NCBI RefSeq assembly: GCF_030253575.1
Contig: NC_080567.1
Span: forward strand, 16,681,001-16,745,000
DNA from: Rhododendron vialii
Taxonomy: Eukaryota; Streptophyta; Magnoliopsida; Ericales; Ericaceae
Length of the DNA stretch: 64,000 bases
Direction of reading: 5' to 3'
Below are positions 34,190-45,867 of this stretch, piece by piece. Made by a program: the position numbers and the translations under genes. A model generated the notes under the pieces. That model saw only the letters and a list, made by a program, of their open reading frames with translations, was not told where the DNA came from and did no database searches. Each line of letters starts with the position of its first letter. Positions within the stretch are counted from its first letter, which is position 1.

Positions 34190-35586
34190 ATGCTGATGCA
34201 GTGCGGCTGGAAAAGCCAGAAGAGGTCTAGGCTGAGATTTTTGCAATTCTATAAAGGTTTGTTGGGCACTAGATTTATGCATAAACAAGATGCTAAAGCT
34301 TGTCTTCAACAAGTCATAAAGAAGAAGGTGCCTATTTCCTTGCATGAGGAGTTAATCAAATCTGTTACTGTTGAAGAGATTCAGAATGCTCTTCGCTCCA
34401 TAAAGGGGGACAAAGCTCCTAGCCCTGATGGTTATTGCTCTAGTTTTTTTCAGCAGAATTGGGAGATTGTGGGTCAAGATTTGGTGGATGCTGTTTTGTT
34501 GTTCTTTGAAAAAGAATTCTTGCTTCGAGAGTGGAATTCTATTGCTCTCACTTTGGTTCCAAAGACCCCTAGCCCTTCATCTGTCAAAGATTATAGGCCC
34601 ATTGCTTGTTGCAATCTGGCATATAAAGTGATTTCTAAAATCTTGGCTAAGCGGATGCAAGGTACTCTAGATCATGTTATTAGTTCTGCTCAGTCTGCTT
34701 TTGTCAAAAGAAAGAGTATTGTAGACAATGTGTTGCTCATGCACGAGCTAATAAGGAATTATCATAGGGATGAAGGCCCACCGTGATGTGCTATTAAGGT
34801 TGATCTCATGAAGCGTACGATTCAGTTGACTGGGATTTTTTACTAGATAGCATGGCTGCTATGGAGTTCCCTGCAACTTTTATTGGATGGGTCAGAGCAT
34901 GTGTTACATCTCCCATGTTTTCTATCATGATAAATGGAGGATTGGTTGGTTATTTTCCGGGTGCTAGAGGGCTTAGGCAGGGAGATCCCATCTCTCCCTA
35001 CCTATTTTTACTAGTCATGGAGGCTTTTTCCTCTCTACTAACTTGGAATATTGGTCAAGGGGAGTTCACTTTTCACCCTAAATGTCAGGCTCTGGGGATC
35101 TCTCATGTTATTTTTGCAGATGACCTTTTTTTGCTTAGTGGTGCTCAGGAAGGATCTTTGCAGATTATATTGAGTACCTTAAGGGAGTTCCATGGTTTTT
35201 CAGGTATGCAGCCTAATCTACTCAAGAGTTCTATGTTTTTTGCTGGTGTGTCAGGCACTACCAAGTTATCCTTTTCTGTTCTGATGGGCATTCCTGAGGG
35301 CAAACTCCCTGTTAAATATCTAGGAGTTCCTCTTATTAGTACAAGACTCACTTCAACTGATTGTTCTATGCTTAAGGAGAAGATTTTGGCCAGAATTCAT
35401 AGTTGGACCCAAAAGTTTTTATCTTATGGGGGTAGGGCTCAGCTTATTCAATCTGTCCTTTTTAGTATTCAAACTTATTGGAGTTCAATTTTTACATTAC
35501 CTCAAAGCATTCTCAAAGAAATAGAAGGGGTTCTTAGTGTTTTCCTATGGTCCGGTGCTGATCTGAACATTCTGGAGCTAAGGTAA
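34190..35586 (+). pseudogene. LINE ORF2 reverse transcriptase remnant
   Basis: Two frames (34190-34786, 34852-35586) cover most of the RT fingers, palm and thumb: SIKGDKAPSPDGY, WNSIALTLVPKT, RPIACCNLAYKVISK, GLRQGDPISPYLF and the catalytic FADD motif near 35117. The strand holding KVDLMKAYDSVDW between them is interrupted by TGA at 34784 and a shift. The thumb part KYLGVPL is conserved. Confidence 0.85.
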
Positions 35587-35890
35587 GCTGGGTAAATCTC
35601 TGTGTTGAAAGAGGTCTTGGTTTTAAATCCTTGAAGGAATGGAATAAAGCTGTTAATATGAAGCATTTGTGGGCCCTTAGCCAAAAAGCAGACAATCTAT
35701 GGGTTAAATGGGTTCATGTATATATCCTCAAAGGACAGAGTTTATGGGGGATTCAGTGTCCTAGTGAGGCTTCTTGGGTAATGCGGAAGTTGATGAAGCT
35801 GAGAGCTACCTGCCAAAGTTGGATTAGGTACATATCATTGGCAATGGTAATGATACTTTCCTTTGGACTGATAATTGGCACCCTTTAGGA

Positions 35891-36694
35891 GTGTTATACC
35901 AGCAATTTGGGGAGGCTGTGGTGACTAATCGGGGTCTTGCTTTGCGTGCTAAAGTTGCTTCTATTATTGATCAAGGACAATGGAAGTGGCCAAGGATAAG
36001 GAACAGAGCTGTATTGAGCATTATACGGAATACTCCTGAAATTTTTTTGCCTTCCACCTCTGATTGTGATAAGGTTGTGTGGACCCTAACTTTTGATGGC
36101 TCCTTCTCGGTGAAATCTACTTGGGAGGCGTGTCGAAAGCGCAACACCATCCAACCTTGGTATAGCTTGGTTTGGTTTAGTCAAGGTGTGCTGCGTTGGA
36201 GTTTTATAGAATGGCTTGCCATTCTAGGCAGGCTATCCACTAGAGATAGGTTGTTTAGTTGGGGTGTAGTTGTGAGCCCTCAGTGTGTGCTGTGCATGGA
36301 TGATGTGGAGTCACATGATCACCTCCTTTTTGCGTGCCACTTCTCTTCTGACATACGGAAGCAAATTCGGACCCATAATGGTATTCACAAGGCTGTCTTG
36401 CCTTTATCTCTAGAAGTTGCTTGGGCTGTGCAGAGTTATGCTGGTAAAGGGTTTAGAAACACCATTTACAAGGTGTCATTAGCTGCTTCTGTTTACTTCT
36501 TATGGGGGGAACGTAACGCCAGGATATTCCAGGGCAGATCTAGGAGTGTTACTGAGGTTACTAATGAAATTTTTGATGCTGTTCGTGCCAAACTCAGTTC
36601 TTGGAGTACGGTGACGTTCCATACCCAAAATAGGGGGTTGTGTGAGGATTGGCTTCTTGATTCTCGTATTTTTGGGATAAATAATTGTAGATAG
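35891..36694 (+). pseudogene. LINE ORF2 C-terminal zf-RVT region
   Basis: An open frame of 267 residues containing the zf-RVT domain (FSVKSTWEACR; LSTRDRLFSWG; CVLCMDDVESHDHLLFAC) and the usual C-terminal tail FLWGERNARIFQGRSRS. It is the longest undamaged piece of the LINE. Confidence 0.82.
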
Positions 36695-37303
36695 AGAGCT
36701 TCTGTTTTTTTTGGTGTATAGTTGGGCCAGGGATATGCCGCTGTGAGATTTTGTAGCTTCTTGCGCTGTTTTTTGGTGAAATAAAATTTACTTACCAAAA
36801 AAAACCATCAAACCTTCCTCAAGTCATAATAAGCACAATATTCTTGGAGATACTCTAATACTGACACTGAAGTTCCCATAGAGAGCAGAGCAAGCTGCTA
36901 GGAAGTGTATGCTCGTCTTTTGGTCAATCAGCATGTGGTAGATAGGTTCCTGAGTTAGATGCGCCTTGGACACAGTCTTGACTACTTCTTCCATTAGCAT
37001 GTCGGACATGACAGTTTCAGTCAACTTTGATCCACGAAATCACATGTTTCACATCCTTGTCATTGTTGATTATGAGAAGTTTGAAACCTGGGGTGTAAGA
37101 ACGCTTGAGGTTAGTCTCTATGCTACAATGCATCACATATGGTATTACAATTTGAGGGTTCTGAGTCAAGATCCATGAACATTCAAAGCATATTCACAGG
37201 TGAATCTCAGTGTGGAAAATAGGTAAAACAACCCAATGCTACAATAAATAATGGATTCAAGACCTTAAATGCATGACCCTCCTTAATTGACTGTTTACGA
37301 ATA

Positions 37304-37580
37304 CAAAAAAACTATGAGCAGAGACAATTCGCAGAGAACCACGCAGAGACAAACGCGTTTGGCCCCATTTCGGGTCCCAAAAAAATCTAGAAAAATATCC
37401 ATAAATTTTTGAATATTATTTTATGGGGCCTTGTAAAAAATCAGCTCCAGTGGATATCGGTAAGTATTACTTTTTGATTCGTAAGGGCGAAACTGAGATT
37501 TTTTTGGGACCCGAAATGGGGCCAAACGCGTTTGTCTCTGCGTGGTTCTCTGCGAATTGTCTCTGCTGTTAGCAGAGCTC
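37304..37580. mobile_element. Mutator-like MITE, 277 bp
   Basis: Flanked by the perfect 9-bp duplication TTACGAATA. From AGCAGAGACAATTCGC inward the two arms are identical for about 70 bp (through CGCGTTTGGCCCC and GGGTCCCAAAAAAAT), while the outermost 15-20 bp differ. Absent from duplication copy 1. The near-identical arms suggest a young insertion or arm homogenisation. Confidence 0.85.
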
Positions 37581-38813
37581 TTACGAATAAAGGTCTCATC
37601 TTTCTAGAATCATATACCTCCTTCCCTGAGGAATGTTGGTTCTACCACTCATTACCAGGTAAAATGGAGTCTGATGCCAGCTCATATATAGCTCAGTTGT
37701 TGAGCTTATCGGTTCCATACAAAAATCGGAGTGTCTAGGTCCAGACACGATTGTTACATCCTAAGTCCAACTGATTGGCGAAATAATGTACTTTTCAGAC
37801 TCTCATACGTCGCATTCCTGTTTTCTATCCTAATTTAGTCATTGTTACAATGCCATTTAGTTGAACCATACACCTTCCTTGTTGGGCTGATATCGGTTCT
37901 GTCAAAAATTACCATATTGACTCAGCTGATGCTTTTGATCCGTCACCATGTGGTGCCATTCTGTAGAATTAGGTTTTCGTGGATGCCTTTTTTTTTTTTT
38001 TATACAGTTTTTTTTCCTGTACATTGACCTTGATTAGACGAGATCATTTTGTTTTGAATTAGAATACAATTTGTTTGGAGACCTCCAAACAGTAGGTTCC
38101 GTTTCTTTTCTTTGTTTTTTAATGGTTATTTCTTATTCCTTCCCGCGTCGTCCAGTAGTTTACCATGTTATCTATATATAACCAAAAATAAGTCAGTAGG
38201 AAATTCGTAGTTTTGCATGTAGAGTTACTCAAGAACGAGAATATGTTGTTTCTTGATGTTTGCCAATTTTTAGGTATCTAATCTTGATAAGGTAATCTGA
38301 AATAGGAGTCTTAACATTGGAGAAAATGTTCAGGTCCACGGTCTTCCCATCTCCGATATCACTCTTCTACCCTATATATGTGTGGGGCTCACTCCTATTA
38401 GTTTCAAGAAATGATGTTATTCCATGGTGCTTAAACGAAGAAGAAATTATTTGACAGTAATTTGGAAAATTATGGGTACATAGTTGGGGTATGCCTATTA
38501 TCTTATTATATAGGGTGGACTATCCTCAGAGATCCAGTAGCTTTTTACTCCTTGTTGTGGAACGGAGCTTCAAAAAGTAACAATCATAACTTGTTCTGAA
38601 TTAAGGACAACTGAGGTCTGATTCCTCTTCGTAAAAGGTTGATTCTGTTGCCTAGAAATCCATACATCTGTATTTAAATGTCTTATATCTAAAGTTAAAC
38701 AAGTTTCCTGAAAATATTGTGCATGAGGCACATTATGAGTTGCACTGTTGTGGCTCTTGCAGTTCGCTTCTTATGAATTGTTTTGTGTTTACCTACTCTG
38801 ATCGCAGGTAATA

Positions 38814-39463
38814 ATGATCATAAAAGGCTTGTTCAGGAGATACGACTTCTGGAGCCTTTTGGGGCATGGGCAATGGCTTTGGCTGTGGGGTCGGATGGGA
38901 TCCTGGCTTTGGCCCTTAGGTGATCGGTTATGTTGGAGCTGGCTGTGGCCCTGAGGTGATCAGTTGGATGGGATCCTGGCTGTGGTTTTGGTTTTAGCAT
39001 TGGCATCACTCTGGCTGGTTTTGGCATCGGTCTTTCTGCCAATTATGTCCTGGAAGTTCCTTATTCTGGTATCTCATCACTAACTAACTTGCTTTTATAC
39101 CACTCTCTGTACGTATGACTAATTATGAAATCTTCCGTTACAGTCCTATTCAGTAGGAGTTCGTTGTAGCTGAACTTTTAGTAGAAGCTGAGTATTGGGA
39201 AGTAGAAGTCAAAAAGCATACAGAATTTAGCTTCCCAAAAATCAGGTTTTTCTTGTGTACTTTTTAAGTACTTTTAGCCCATAAGCCAAAAGTTCAACAA
39301 GTGCCAAACGCATTGGCATGACTTCCTCACAGAAAAATTCATAAGGTCTAACACTAGCCAGTAACATGGCCATTAACATGAAGAATTAGTATGTAGGAGG
39401 TTTTGTTTGTGTATGCCTTCTGATGTTATAAATGTGCATGGACTTCTTCAAGTGTTCAGGCAA

Positions 39464-39558
<95 letters not shown>

Positions 39559-40319
39559 GGCCACCAGAAGTAGTGCATTGTAGATCGCCAGATCCAGTGG
39601 TCTCTCAACTTGAGAAATGGTTCAGCAAGTGGCTGGAGTAACATTATTGGTCCACACATCTCCGGCATACAACAGAAAGCGCTTGGAAGGTTTTCTATCT
39701 CCAAGCTTGGAGATTTGTTCAATTTGTCTGAGATGCCCAGGGTTCTGGATCATTTACAGGAATTTGGCGCTAACTTACTCCATCCTCCCAAAGGTATGCA
39801 AACAATGACATTTCAACGCTAGTAAATGTAGTGTTAGAACTTAGCCCCTCTCTTTTCAAACTTCAAAGTAGGACTTGGAACCCTTTGCCAAAAAACATAA
39901 GGGTGCATATAGTTTTCTTACATTTGCTCAAAAAAATTGCCAGAGTAATGTTTTCTTGCAACTCCATTTTCGTTTCTAAGATGATCTCCAGAACTTCAAC
40001 GCCAAAATGGACCAAGCATTCAAACGTTTTATATGTTTGCTTCTCTTTTATGACATGGATTGGTTAATTCATATGGTGGTGTTGTGTTCGTGTCCGGGGA
40101 AATTGGTTAGTTATGGAGATCTATTTTTTCGGATATGTAACCCAGGTGACTGGATCCTTCTTCCTCCTTTATGTCCTACTATTATCATACCAAGTGCAAC
40201 TTTCTAGTTTCCATTCCTTGTAGTCTACTCTTGGCTCTCCAATTTATTTTCTTTTATTGTCTAAGGAAAAGGCCGAACATGACATTTGTTGTCACGTATT
40301 TGCAGGCTTCAAAGATTGA
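38814..40319 (+). pseudogene. dead copy of the AS8-like gene
   Basis: Aligns exon by exon with the gene at 18927-20488: 38814-39068, about 39554-39793 and 40306-40319. Exon 1 has lost about 30 bp encoding RYERWNPVHPTS, which shifts the frame, and has gained a short internal duplication of the GPEVI region. The second intron-exon boundary has lost its CAG acceptor next to an enlarged (CT)n tract. Exon 2 has TAG where copy 1 has GAG (ALEIA), and lacks about 24 bp. Introns are retained, so it arose by DNA duplication and not by retroposition. Confidence 0.9.
39467..39553. repeat. (CT)n microsatellite
   Basis: About 43 CT units with one CCCT interruption, against about 27 at the same place in duplication copy 1. 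It runs directly into the former exon 2. Confidence 0.96.
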
Positions 40320-40364
40320 TGCCATGGCCTATTTTGGGAATCAAAGAAGATTGATGCAATGGAC

Positions 40365-40366
<2 letters not shown>

Positions 40367-40418
<52 letters not shown>
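40367..40418. repeat. (CT)n microsatellite
   Basis: About 26 CT units, against 18 at the same position in copy 1. Confidence 0.95.
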
Positions 40419-40420
<2 letters not shown>

Positions 40421-41900
40421 TGTATTGTATGGTTTGTAAGTAAATGATTTGACAATCTTCTAAACTTGGTCATTGTAACGAAATTATAATTCTATTGGAT
40501 CAGTGGGGTCTATAAGTCAACAACTGATCTAATTGACATTGTGGAGTGAAGAGAAGCCTTCTCTGTAAATATATAAGCATTGGACAAGCATTAACAACAT
40601 GTACTTGATTTGGTTCAACGATACACGATCACCAGCAAGATCTCGGGTTCAAATTCCTTTAGAAAATACATGAAGAGAGAGTGAGAATCACCCGTTTGAC
40701 AAATCAATGACAATGAAAGCTTTGGGTGTCTAATTTATTAGCATATACTCAGAGAATAAGAATATTGCATTTGCAGATGTAAGAACATTGCCCAACTCCC
40801 TCTTGGTATCAACAAGTAAAAATTGGAAATAGTATGTGCATGTAACATAAAGCAAGAAGTATGTGCATCCCATTCAATTTCAAATTTTTAAGCATCCATG
40901 CCCTGTTAGGTATGCATCTAATTAGGCATGTATAATGCATGTCCATAGCCTTAACCATGAGTCGTGTTTGACTCTGATTATATAGGGGTTTATAAGAAGT
41001 AGCAAGATCCCTGACACTGATTACCTAATAGTTTCTCATGTTTTATCTCTTCAAATTGAGTAGAAGTAGCAAGATAGCTGAGAGATGCACCTCCGGCTCA
41101 CTACACTATGAAGGTTCAGAAATTCTCACAACTGTCGCAGATGACGCGAAATTCTTCGCTGCAGAAATATGAATCAGAGACTTCGAAGCCAGTGGCTACA
41201 AATGGTTGAGTCAATAACCTCTCTTTGTGGAGTTTCCTATTAAGCCACATATAAGCTTACTCTTATTTCTTTTGCGTTGAAGGAAGATGTCTGTGTACCC
41301 CAATGGTGATCAAGAAAGAAATGGCAAAGGATATATATCTCTATACTTGAAAATCATGGAGACAATTAATTTACCTCTTGGTTGGGAGGTCAACTTGAAC
41401 TTCAAATTGTTTCTGTTAGACCAGATCCAAGACAAATACATGGCTGTTCAAGGTAGTCTCATTGGTGATAATATATCTCCACTCTATGTATTGGAAGAAT
41501 TTTCAAAATTTCATCCTCTTGCACTTTGGGTTGCTCTACGCACCTGAATTTTTTTTTCTTCTTCTGATGCTTGATTAGATGCCAATGGGAAGGTGAGGCA
41601 CTTTAATGCGATGAAAACTGAGTGGGGATTTCTGCAATTACTCCCACTCGGTACTTTCACGGATGCTGCTAATGGATACCTCATCCACGACACTGGCGTG
41701 TTTGGAACTGAAGTTTTTGTAGTAAACTCCACTGGCAGAGGAGAGTGTCTAGATATAATGGAGGAACGTCACAACACTCATATTTGGAAAATTGAAAAGT
41801 TTTCGTCTCTACATGATGAATGTTATTGCTCTGATGACTTCACACTTGCAAGTCGGAAGTGGTATGGAATTGTTAACTTTTCTCTTCTCAGCGAAAGTAA

Positions 41901-42223
41901 GAGCATCTCCAAGAGAATAAGCAAAATTTTACACCAAATATGTACTTTGGTGACCAATGTGCATGTTGGAGAGTTATGCATTCCAAAGGACTCTTACCAA
42001 ATCAAACCGAGCCTTAAGTCCCAATCACTTGGGGTCGGCTATATGAATCATTTTCCTCCATTGAGCCCTGTTGAGGGCCACTTGTTCAAATTTAATTTTT
42101 TATCGCTTTTTTTTTAACTTTAAAGGACCCTTTTTGCCCAAGAAATCAACAATTCACCAATCGTAAGCATTAAATCCGATGAGGTGGCAATTTCAATAAT
42201 GCTTTCTCTCTCTTCAAAGTTGA

Positions 42224-42280
<57 letters not shown>

Positions 42281-42382
42281 CACCAAAATAGTGTAGCAAG
42301 TTTGCTTTCTCCCTTGCAGATTGTTTTGCTTATATGTCTCTTCAAATGTAGGTTTTGGTTATGCTACTTCCCTTGGAGATGC
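41901..42382. mobile_element. Tourist-like MITE, 482 bp, inside a MATH exon
   Basis: The ends GAGCATCTCCAAGAGAA and (reverse complemented) GCATCTCCAAGGGAA are flanked by TAA on both sides, the PIF/Harbinger target. The second MATH locus has the uninterrupted sequence GAAAGTAAGCAG, confirming the site. It contains a (GA)n microsatellite. Confidence 0.82.
42226..42277. repeat. (GA)n microsatellite
   Basis: About 26 GA units inside the MITE. Confidence 0.95.
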
Positions 42383-43860
42383 TAAGCAGGGTTTTTATGG
42401 CTTCCTCTGATGAATCCAGGAATGTACTCCTTTATCCCAAAGGACGTAACAGGGCAAGTGACAAGTTCTTGTCTATCTATTTATACTTGGATGATCCCAA
42501 AACCTGTCCTTCTGAACGGAAAACATATGCAATATACCAGCTACGTACGCATATTGAACCAATATAATAGCAATCATGTAGAATTTGCAGGTGATGGTTT
42601 TTGTTCATCTTGATATCTTTGCTGCAGTTGACATTATGATTACTATTATTTCTTTTCATCTACAAAATGGCTCCAAACTTAAGCTAAATCTCATGTGAAA
42701 GAAGACCGTATTAATCACACTCCTTTTCAAAAAGAACTATGAAGAGCTTGTCATTTTCATATGTCTTTTTGCCTTTATTGTACTCAAACAACAATTGGCC
42801 GATCATTATTTTGCAGCTACCGCTTGCCTCTCTGCTCCATGCTTCTGCTGGGGTTGGCCTAAATTCTTGTCGTTGAGTGATCTCGAAGATGCTAATAAGG
42901 GCTACCTTGTGAATGATACTTTAATTATTGAAGCCGAAGTTAGTGCCGTATCCGCAGCGAAGGATTTGACAGAGTGAGTACCGAGTCTTTTATTTCAGCA
43001 ATACAAGGATATTATTTCAGCTTCCTTGTCATGTTAATTCGCTAATGTCATCTTGTGCACCAACTCCTTCCAGAAATAAATAATAAAAATCTGGTGGGCC
43101 AAGTTATGAGCTGGGATCTTGTATGCAATGTTTGTGATGCAAATCTGTAACGGGGTTGGATTAAATTGTGGATTCCTATGCAGCCTCATTATTTGTATTA
43201 CTCTTCATTGGATTTCTCAGTCATCGTAGTATCTCATCGTGGGTACTTCTAATCCTGTTAGTCTTTCTGCCTGCTTTGTTTTTCTGCTCCTACTATACCA
43301 GTAATAAGCATAGTTACTTTTTCAGAAAATCTGTGTTCTTTACACATACCATTTAAAGTCCAACTATTTCTTTGGCAAGCCATTTGGGTAGACAGACCCG
43401 GGCTTGACTGACCTTTGTAAGTTTATCAGACCGATCTAGTCTATCTTCTTCACTGTGCTTTAAAACAGTATTATAAAATCTTGTTCTGATTCTCATTTCA
43501 TGATTATGGGGTGAGTGTAGAAAATTTCAAAGAACGTTGTACGTTGTGTTTCCTCTTGTCCTTCTTAGGTTCTTCGTCAGGCCCTTTGTTGCTTTTCACA
43601 TTGTCATTACGGCTAACAAGGAATTTTTATAAGATGTTCATGAGCAGAATCTTGCACGTGTTTCTTCTCCCTCTTCATCTTCCCCGTCTTTCGATTTTTT
43701 TTCCCCTTCTTTTCTTTTTTGTTGATTCCCATCATTCTCCTTGCACTGATAAATGTGTTTTTCTTTCTCTATTGACTGCCTTTTCAGGTGTTTCACCTTT
43801 TGGAAGGCCTCAGTTTATAGTCTGGCCATAATTTTCTTGACAACTCTTTCTGCTTAATTA

Positions 43861-44288
43861 GAGCAAAGTATTAAAAGTGGGACCCGAAAATATGTGTTAA
43901 AGATTTTTTTGGTAGAAAATGAAAAAAACGGTACATTTGATATTTTTTAGGTTCTTTTGTAGTGTTAGTTAAAGATATTGAAGAATTAAAATGAGACCTA
44001 CCAACATTTGTTCTCGCTTTCTCTCTCTTCTTCTGTCTCTCTCTCTCCCCTGCGTTTATGACTTTCTGAGAGTCCTCTTCCCTTGTCTCTCTATCTCTCT
44101 ATTCTTCTTGCTCTCTACCCCAATAGTTGCAAATAAATAAGGTGCTAAAATCGAGGTGTATCGTGTGTGTGTGTGTGTTTTTCTTTCTGGAGAAATCTCT
44201 TCAAATGGAGCAATCGAATGTATAAAATGTTGTTAACTCTGTAACATCTGATGCTAAAATGAGTAAAAAGAGTCAACTGGATATGCTC
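43861..44288. mobile_element. Tourist-like MITE, 428 bp
   Basis: Starts GAGCAAAG, ends ATATGCTC and is flanked by TTA on both sides. It lies in the putative last intron of MATH locus A. The terminal match is short, so the call rests largely on ends plus duplication. Confidence 0.6.
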
Positions 44289-44499
44289 TTATTTGTTGAT
44301 CTTTTGCTGTTCATTACTTCCTCCTAACTTAGATCTTATTTCTTACTGTAATTCTTTTTTGGGCAGGTAGCAAGGAATAGAGAGATCTTCCAAGCTTCTT
44401 ACAGCTTTTGTTTCTTTCATCAATCCTTGGGGAGAAATTCCAACATGGAGCCTACCGTTTTGCCACAGTTTTTCCGCGAAGATTAGGATTCCTGGGGAT

Positions 44500-45282
44500 A
44501 TAAGTTTTTATCATTTTTTGTAGTCCTCACATAGTTTATTAGAGTGTGAATTGTAAAAAATTAAAGGAAGTGCGAAAATCACTTCCTTAAATTTTTTCCT
44601 ACAAATTTAGCAGTTTTACTGCATGTTTATTTATGGATTACGATGGTGTTAAGAAACATACAATTCGATTTATAGACTTATATGAATAAATTACGAATTA
44701 CAATTCCTTCGTTTTTTTACACTTAGGGGTGCAAGAGGGATTCTCATGCCGATAAAAAAAGAAAGAAAGAGGGATTCTCATTTTCCCCGGCGTCCCTTTA
44801 AACTTGTCAATTTATTTGTCAAATCTTTTTGGTGCTCGCCAAAGGAGAAAGCAGAATGTGGTGGAGATTTGAATTTATGTTACCTGTTATGGGAGAAAGC
44901 GGAATGCAGTAGCTCCTCCTCTTAGAAATTTGAATTTATGATGCATGTCGAGAGAGAGCGAGATGTAGTGGTTTCCCTCAATTGGTGCCACATCCGTATC
45001 TAAATCCTGGCTCCGCCACTGTATATATTAGTGTTCGAATAATTAAATTCGTCGGATAGTCTATGTTTTAGGTGTATCTTCTACTTTTTGATGATTCGTA
45101 TTATTGGAGGATTTTGTATTGTTAATGCACTTTCGTTACATGTTACCATTTTGCAAATTGGGAAAGTAAAAAAAAGTTATCGGCATTCACGTTGCTTTGA
45201 TGATGCCATTGCCTCGTCTCATTGCCCTGCGCTAGGCCTCAAGAGGCCTTGTCGCCTTGGTTTGGGTTTTGGTATTGCCAAA
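44500..45282. other. intergenic stretch, nothing recognised
   Basis: Downstream flank of MATH locus A with only short open frames. Confidence 0.45.
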
Positions 45283-45396
45283 TTTTGAAAAGGAAATTGA
45301 TTTTCGCGCTCCACTTTTGTATACATATGCTGCACTTTGTGCATGAAATTACTACATGTACAAAGTGGAGCGCCAAATTCAGCATCCTTTTGAAAA
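45283..45396. mobile_element. short foldback, about 114 bp
   Basis: The arms TTTTGAAAAGG...GCGCTCCACTTTTGTA and, reverse complemented, TTTTCAAAAGG...GCGCTCCACTTTGTA surround a loop of about 25 bp. No duplication found. It is a tiny MITE or a hairpin relic. Confidence 0.6.
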
Positions 45397-45708
45397 TCAC
45401 TCAAAACATGCAGTTGGATCTAGTTGTGAGCAGGACAATTTTTGCTTGAGAAAACCAAGTACTGGATATATTATCCAAAGAAGCATATTACTATATAGAA
45501 TTTTACAATCCTGCTTGAAGGTCGATGTTTAAAGTACTTATTGAAGACAAATCCTGAAAATTCGATGTTGCTTCTATGTGATATAATCATCCATGGTACG
45601 GTTTCGACACACTGGGTTTTGTGCATAGCCATAGGTGCTTTGGACGTTCTTCAAGAACATTACTTGCAAAATATCACAATTTTATGGTGTCTAAGTTTGT
45701 CCATTATG

Positions 45709-45820
45709 TTACGCGGGTTTGAGTCACATGAATCATAAAAAAACAAGACTACTAAAAGTGTAAGTTACGCGGGTTTGAGTCACATGAATCATAAAAAAAC
45801 AAGACTGCTAAAAGTGTAAG
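45709..45820. repeat. 56-bp direct duplication
   Basis: Two copies starting TTACGCGGGTTTGAGTCACA at 45709 and 45765 differ at about one base, indicating a recent local duplication. Confidence 0.92.
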
Positions 45821-45867
45821 TTTATCCGCTATTCTATGATAGAAACGAGCATCACTTCCATACTGCT

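Larger units (their letters stand above)
31495..36806 (+). mobile_element. L1-type LINE, near full length, broken
   Basis: The first reading frame (about 31553-33037) has a DUF4283-type region (WEKCVVGHFLDKKLGF; GPWHFGGKLLILKMW) and a zinc knuckle CTDCNVFGHGTTNC near 32370. The second (about 33050-36693) has an AP-endonuclease part (MGDFNVVARS, ISDHCSLL), reverse transcriptase motifs (SPDGY, KDYRPIACCNLAYK, GLRQGDPISPYLFLL, FADDLF) and a terminal zf-RVT domain with CVLCMDDVESHDHLLFAC. Stops, e.g. at 32239, 33182, 33455, 34228 and 34784, and several frame changes break both frames. The 3' end is AATAAAATTTACTTACCAAAAAAAA. The 5' limit is approximate and no target duplication was found. The element cannot now be autonomous. 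Confidence 0.88.
36854..40816. repeat. segmental duplication, copy 2
   Basis: Direct-orientation copy of 16332-21400, beginning about 50 bp after the LINE tail. It lacks three insertions of copy 1 and carries a private 277-bp Mutator MITE. Small substitutions and indels are spread throughout, including several in the exons of its AS8-like gene. Confidence 0.92.
41087..44371 (+). pseudogene. TRAF-like MATH-domain gene, decayed (locus A)
   Basis: Plant MATH (TRAF-homology) proteins of this type have two tandem MATH domains that bind partner proteins. Here exon 1 (41087-41204) reads APPAHYTMKVQKFS...KYESET, then shifts by one base before EASGYKW. Exon 2 (41283-41452) reads KMSVYPNGDQERNGKGYISL and LPLGWEVNLNFKLFLLDQ. 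Exon 3 (from 41579) reads FLQLLPLGTFTDAANGYLI, VFGTEVFVV and the second domain HTHIWKIEKFSSL. That exon is split by a 482-bp MITE (41901-42382) and resumes as LLYPKGRNRASDKFLSIYLY. A further exon (about 42810-42975) reads WGWPKFLSLSDLEDANKGYL and leads by a GTGAGT donor to a stop near 44371. The frameshift and the insertion argue against function. Confidence 0.78.

Noticed and set aside
45088-45449. short open frames resembling a conserved peptide
   Set aside because: They overlap a foldback hairpin and are open on both strands, with no start context or exons.
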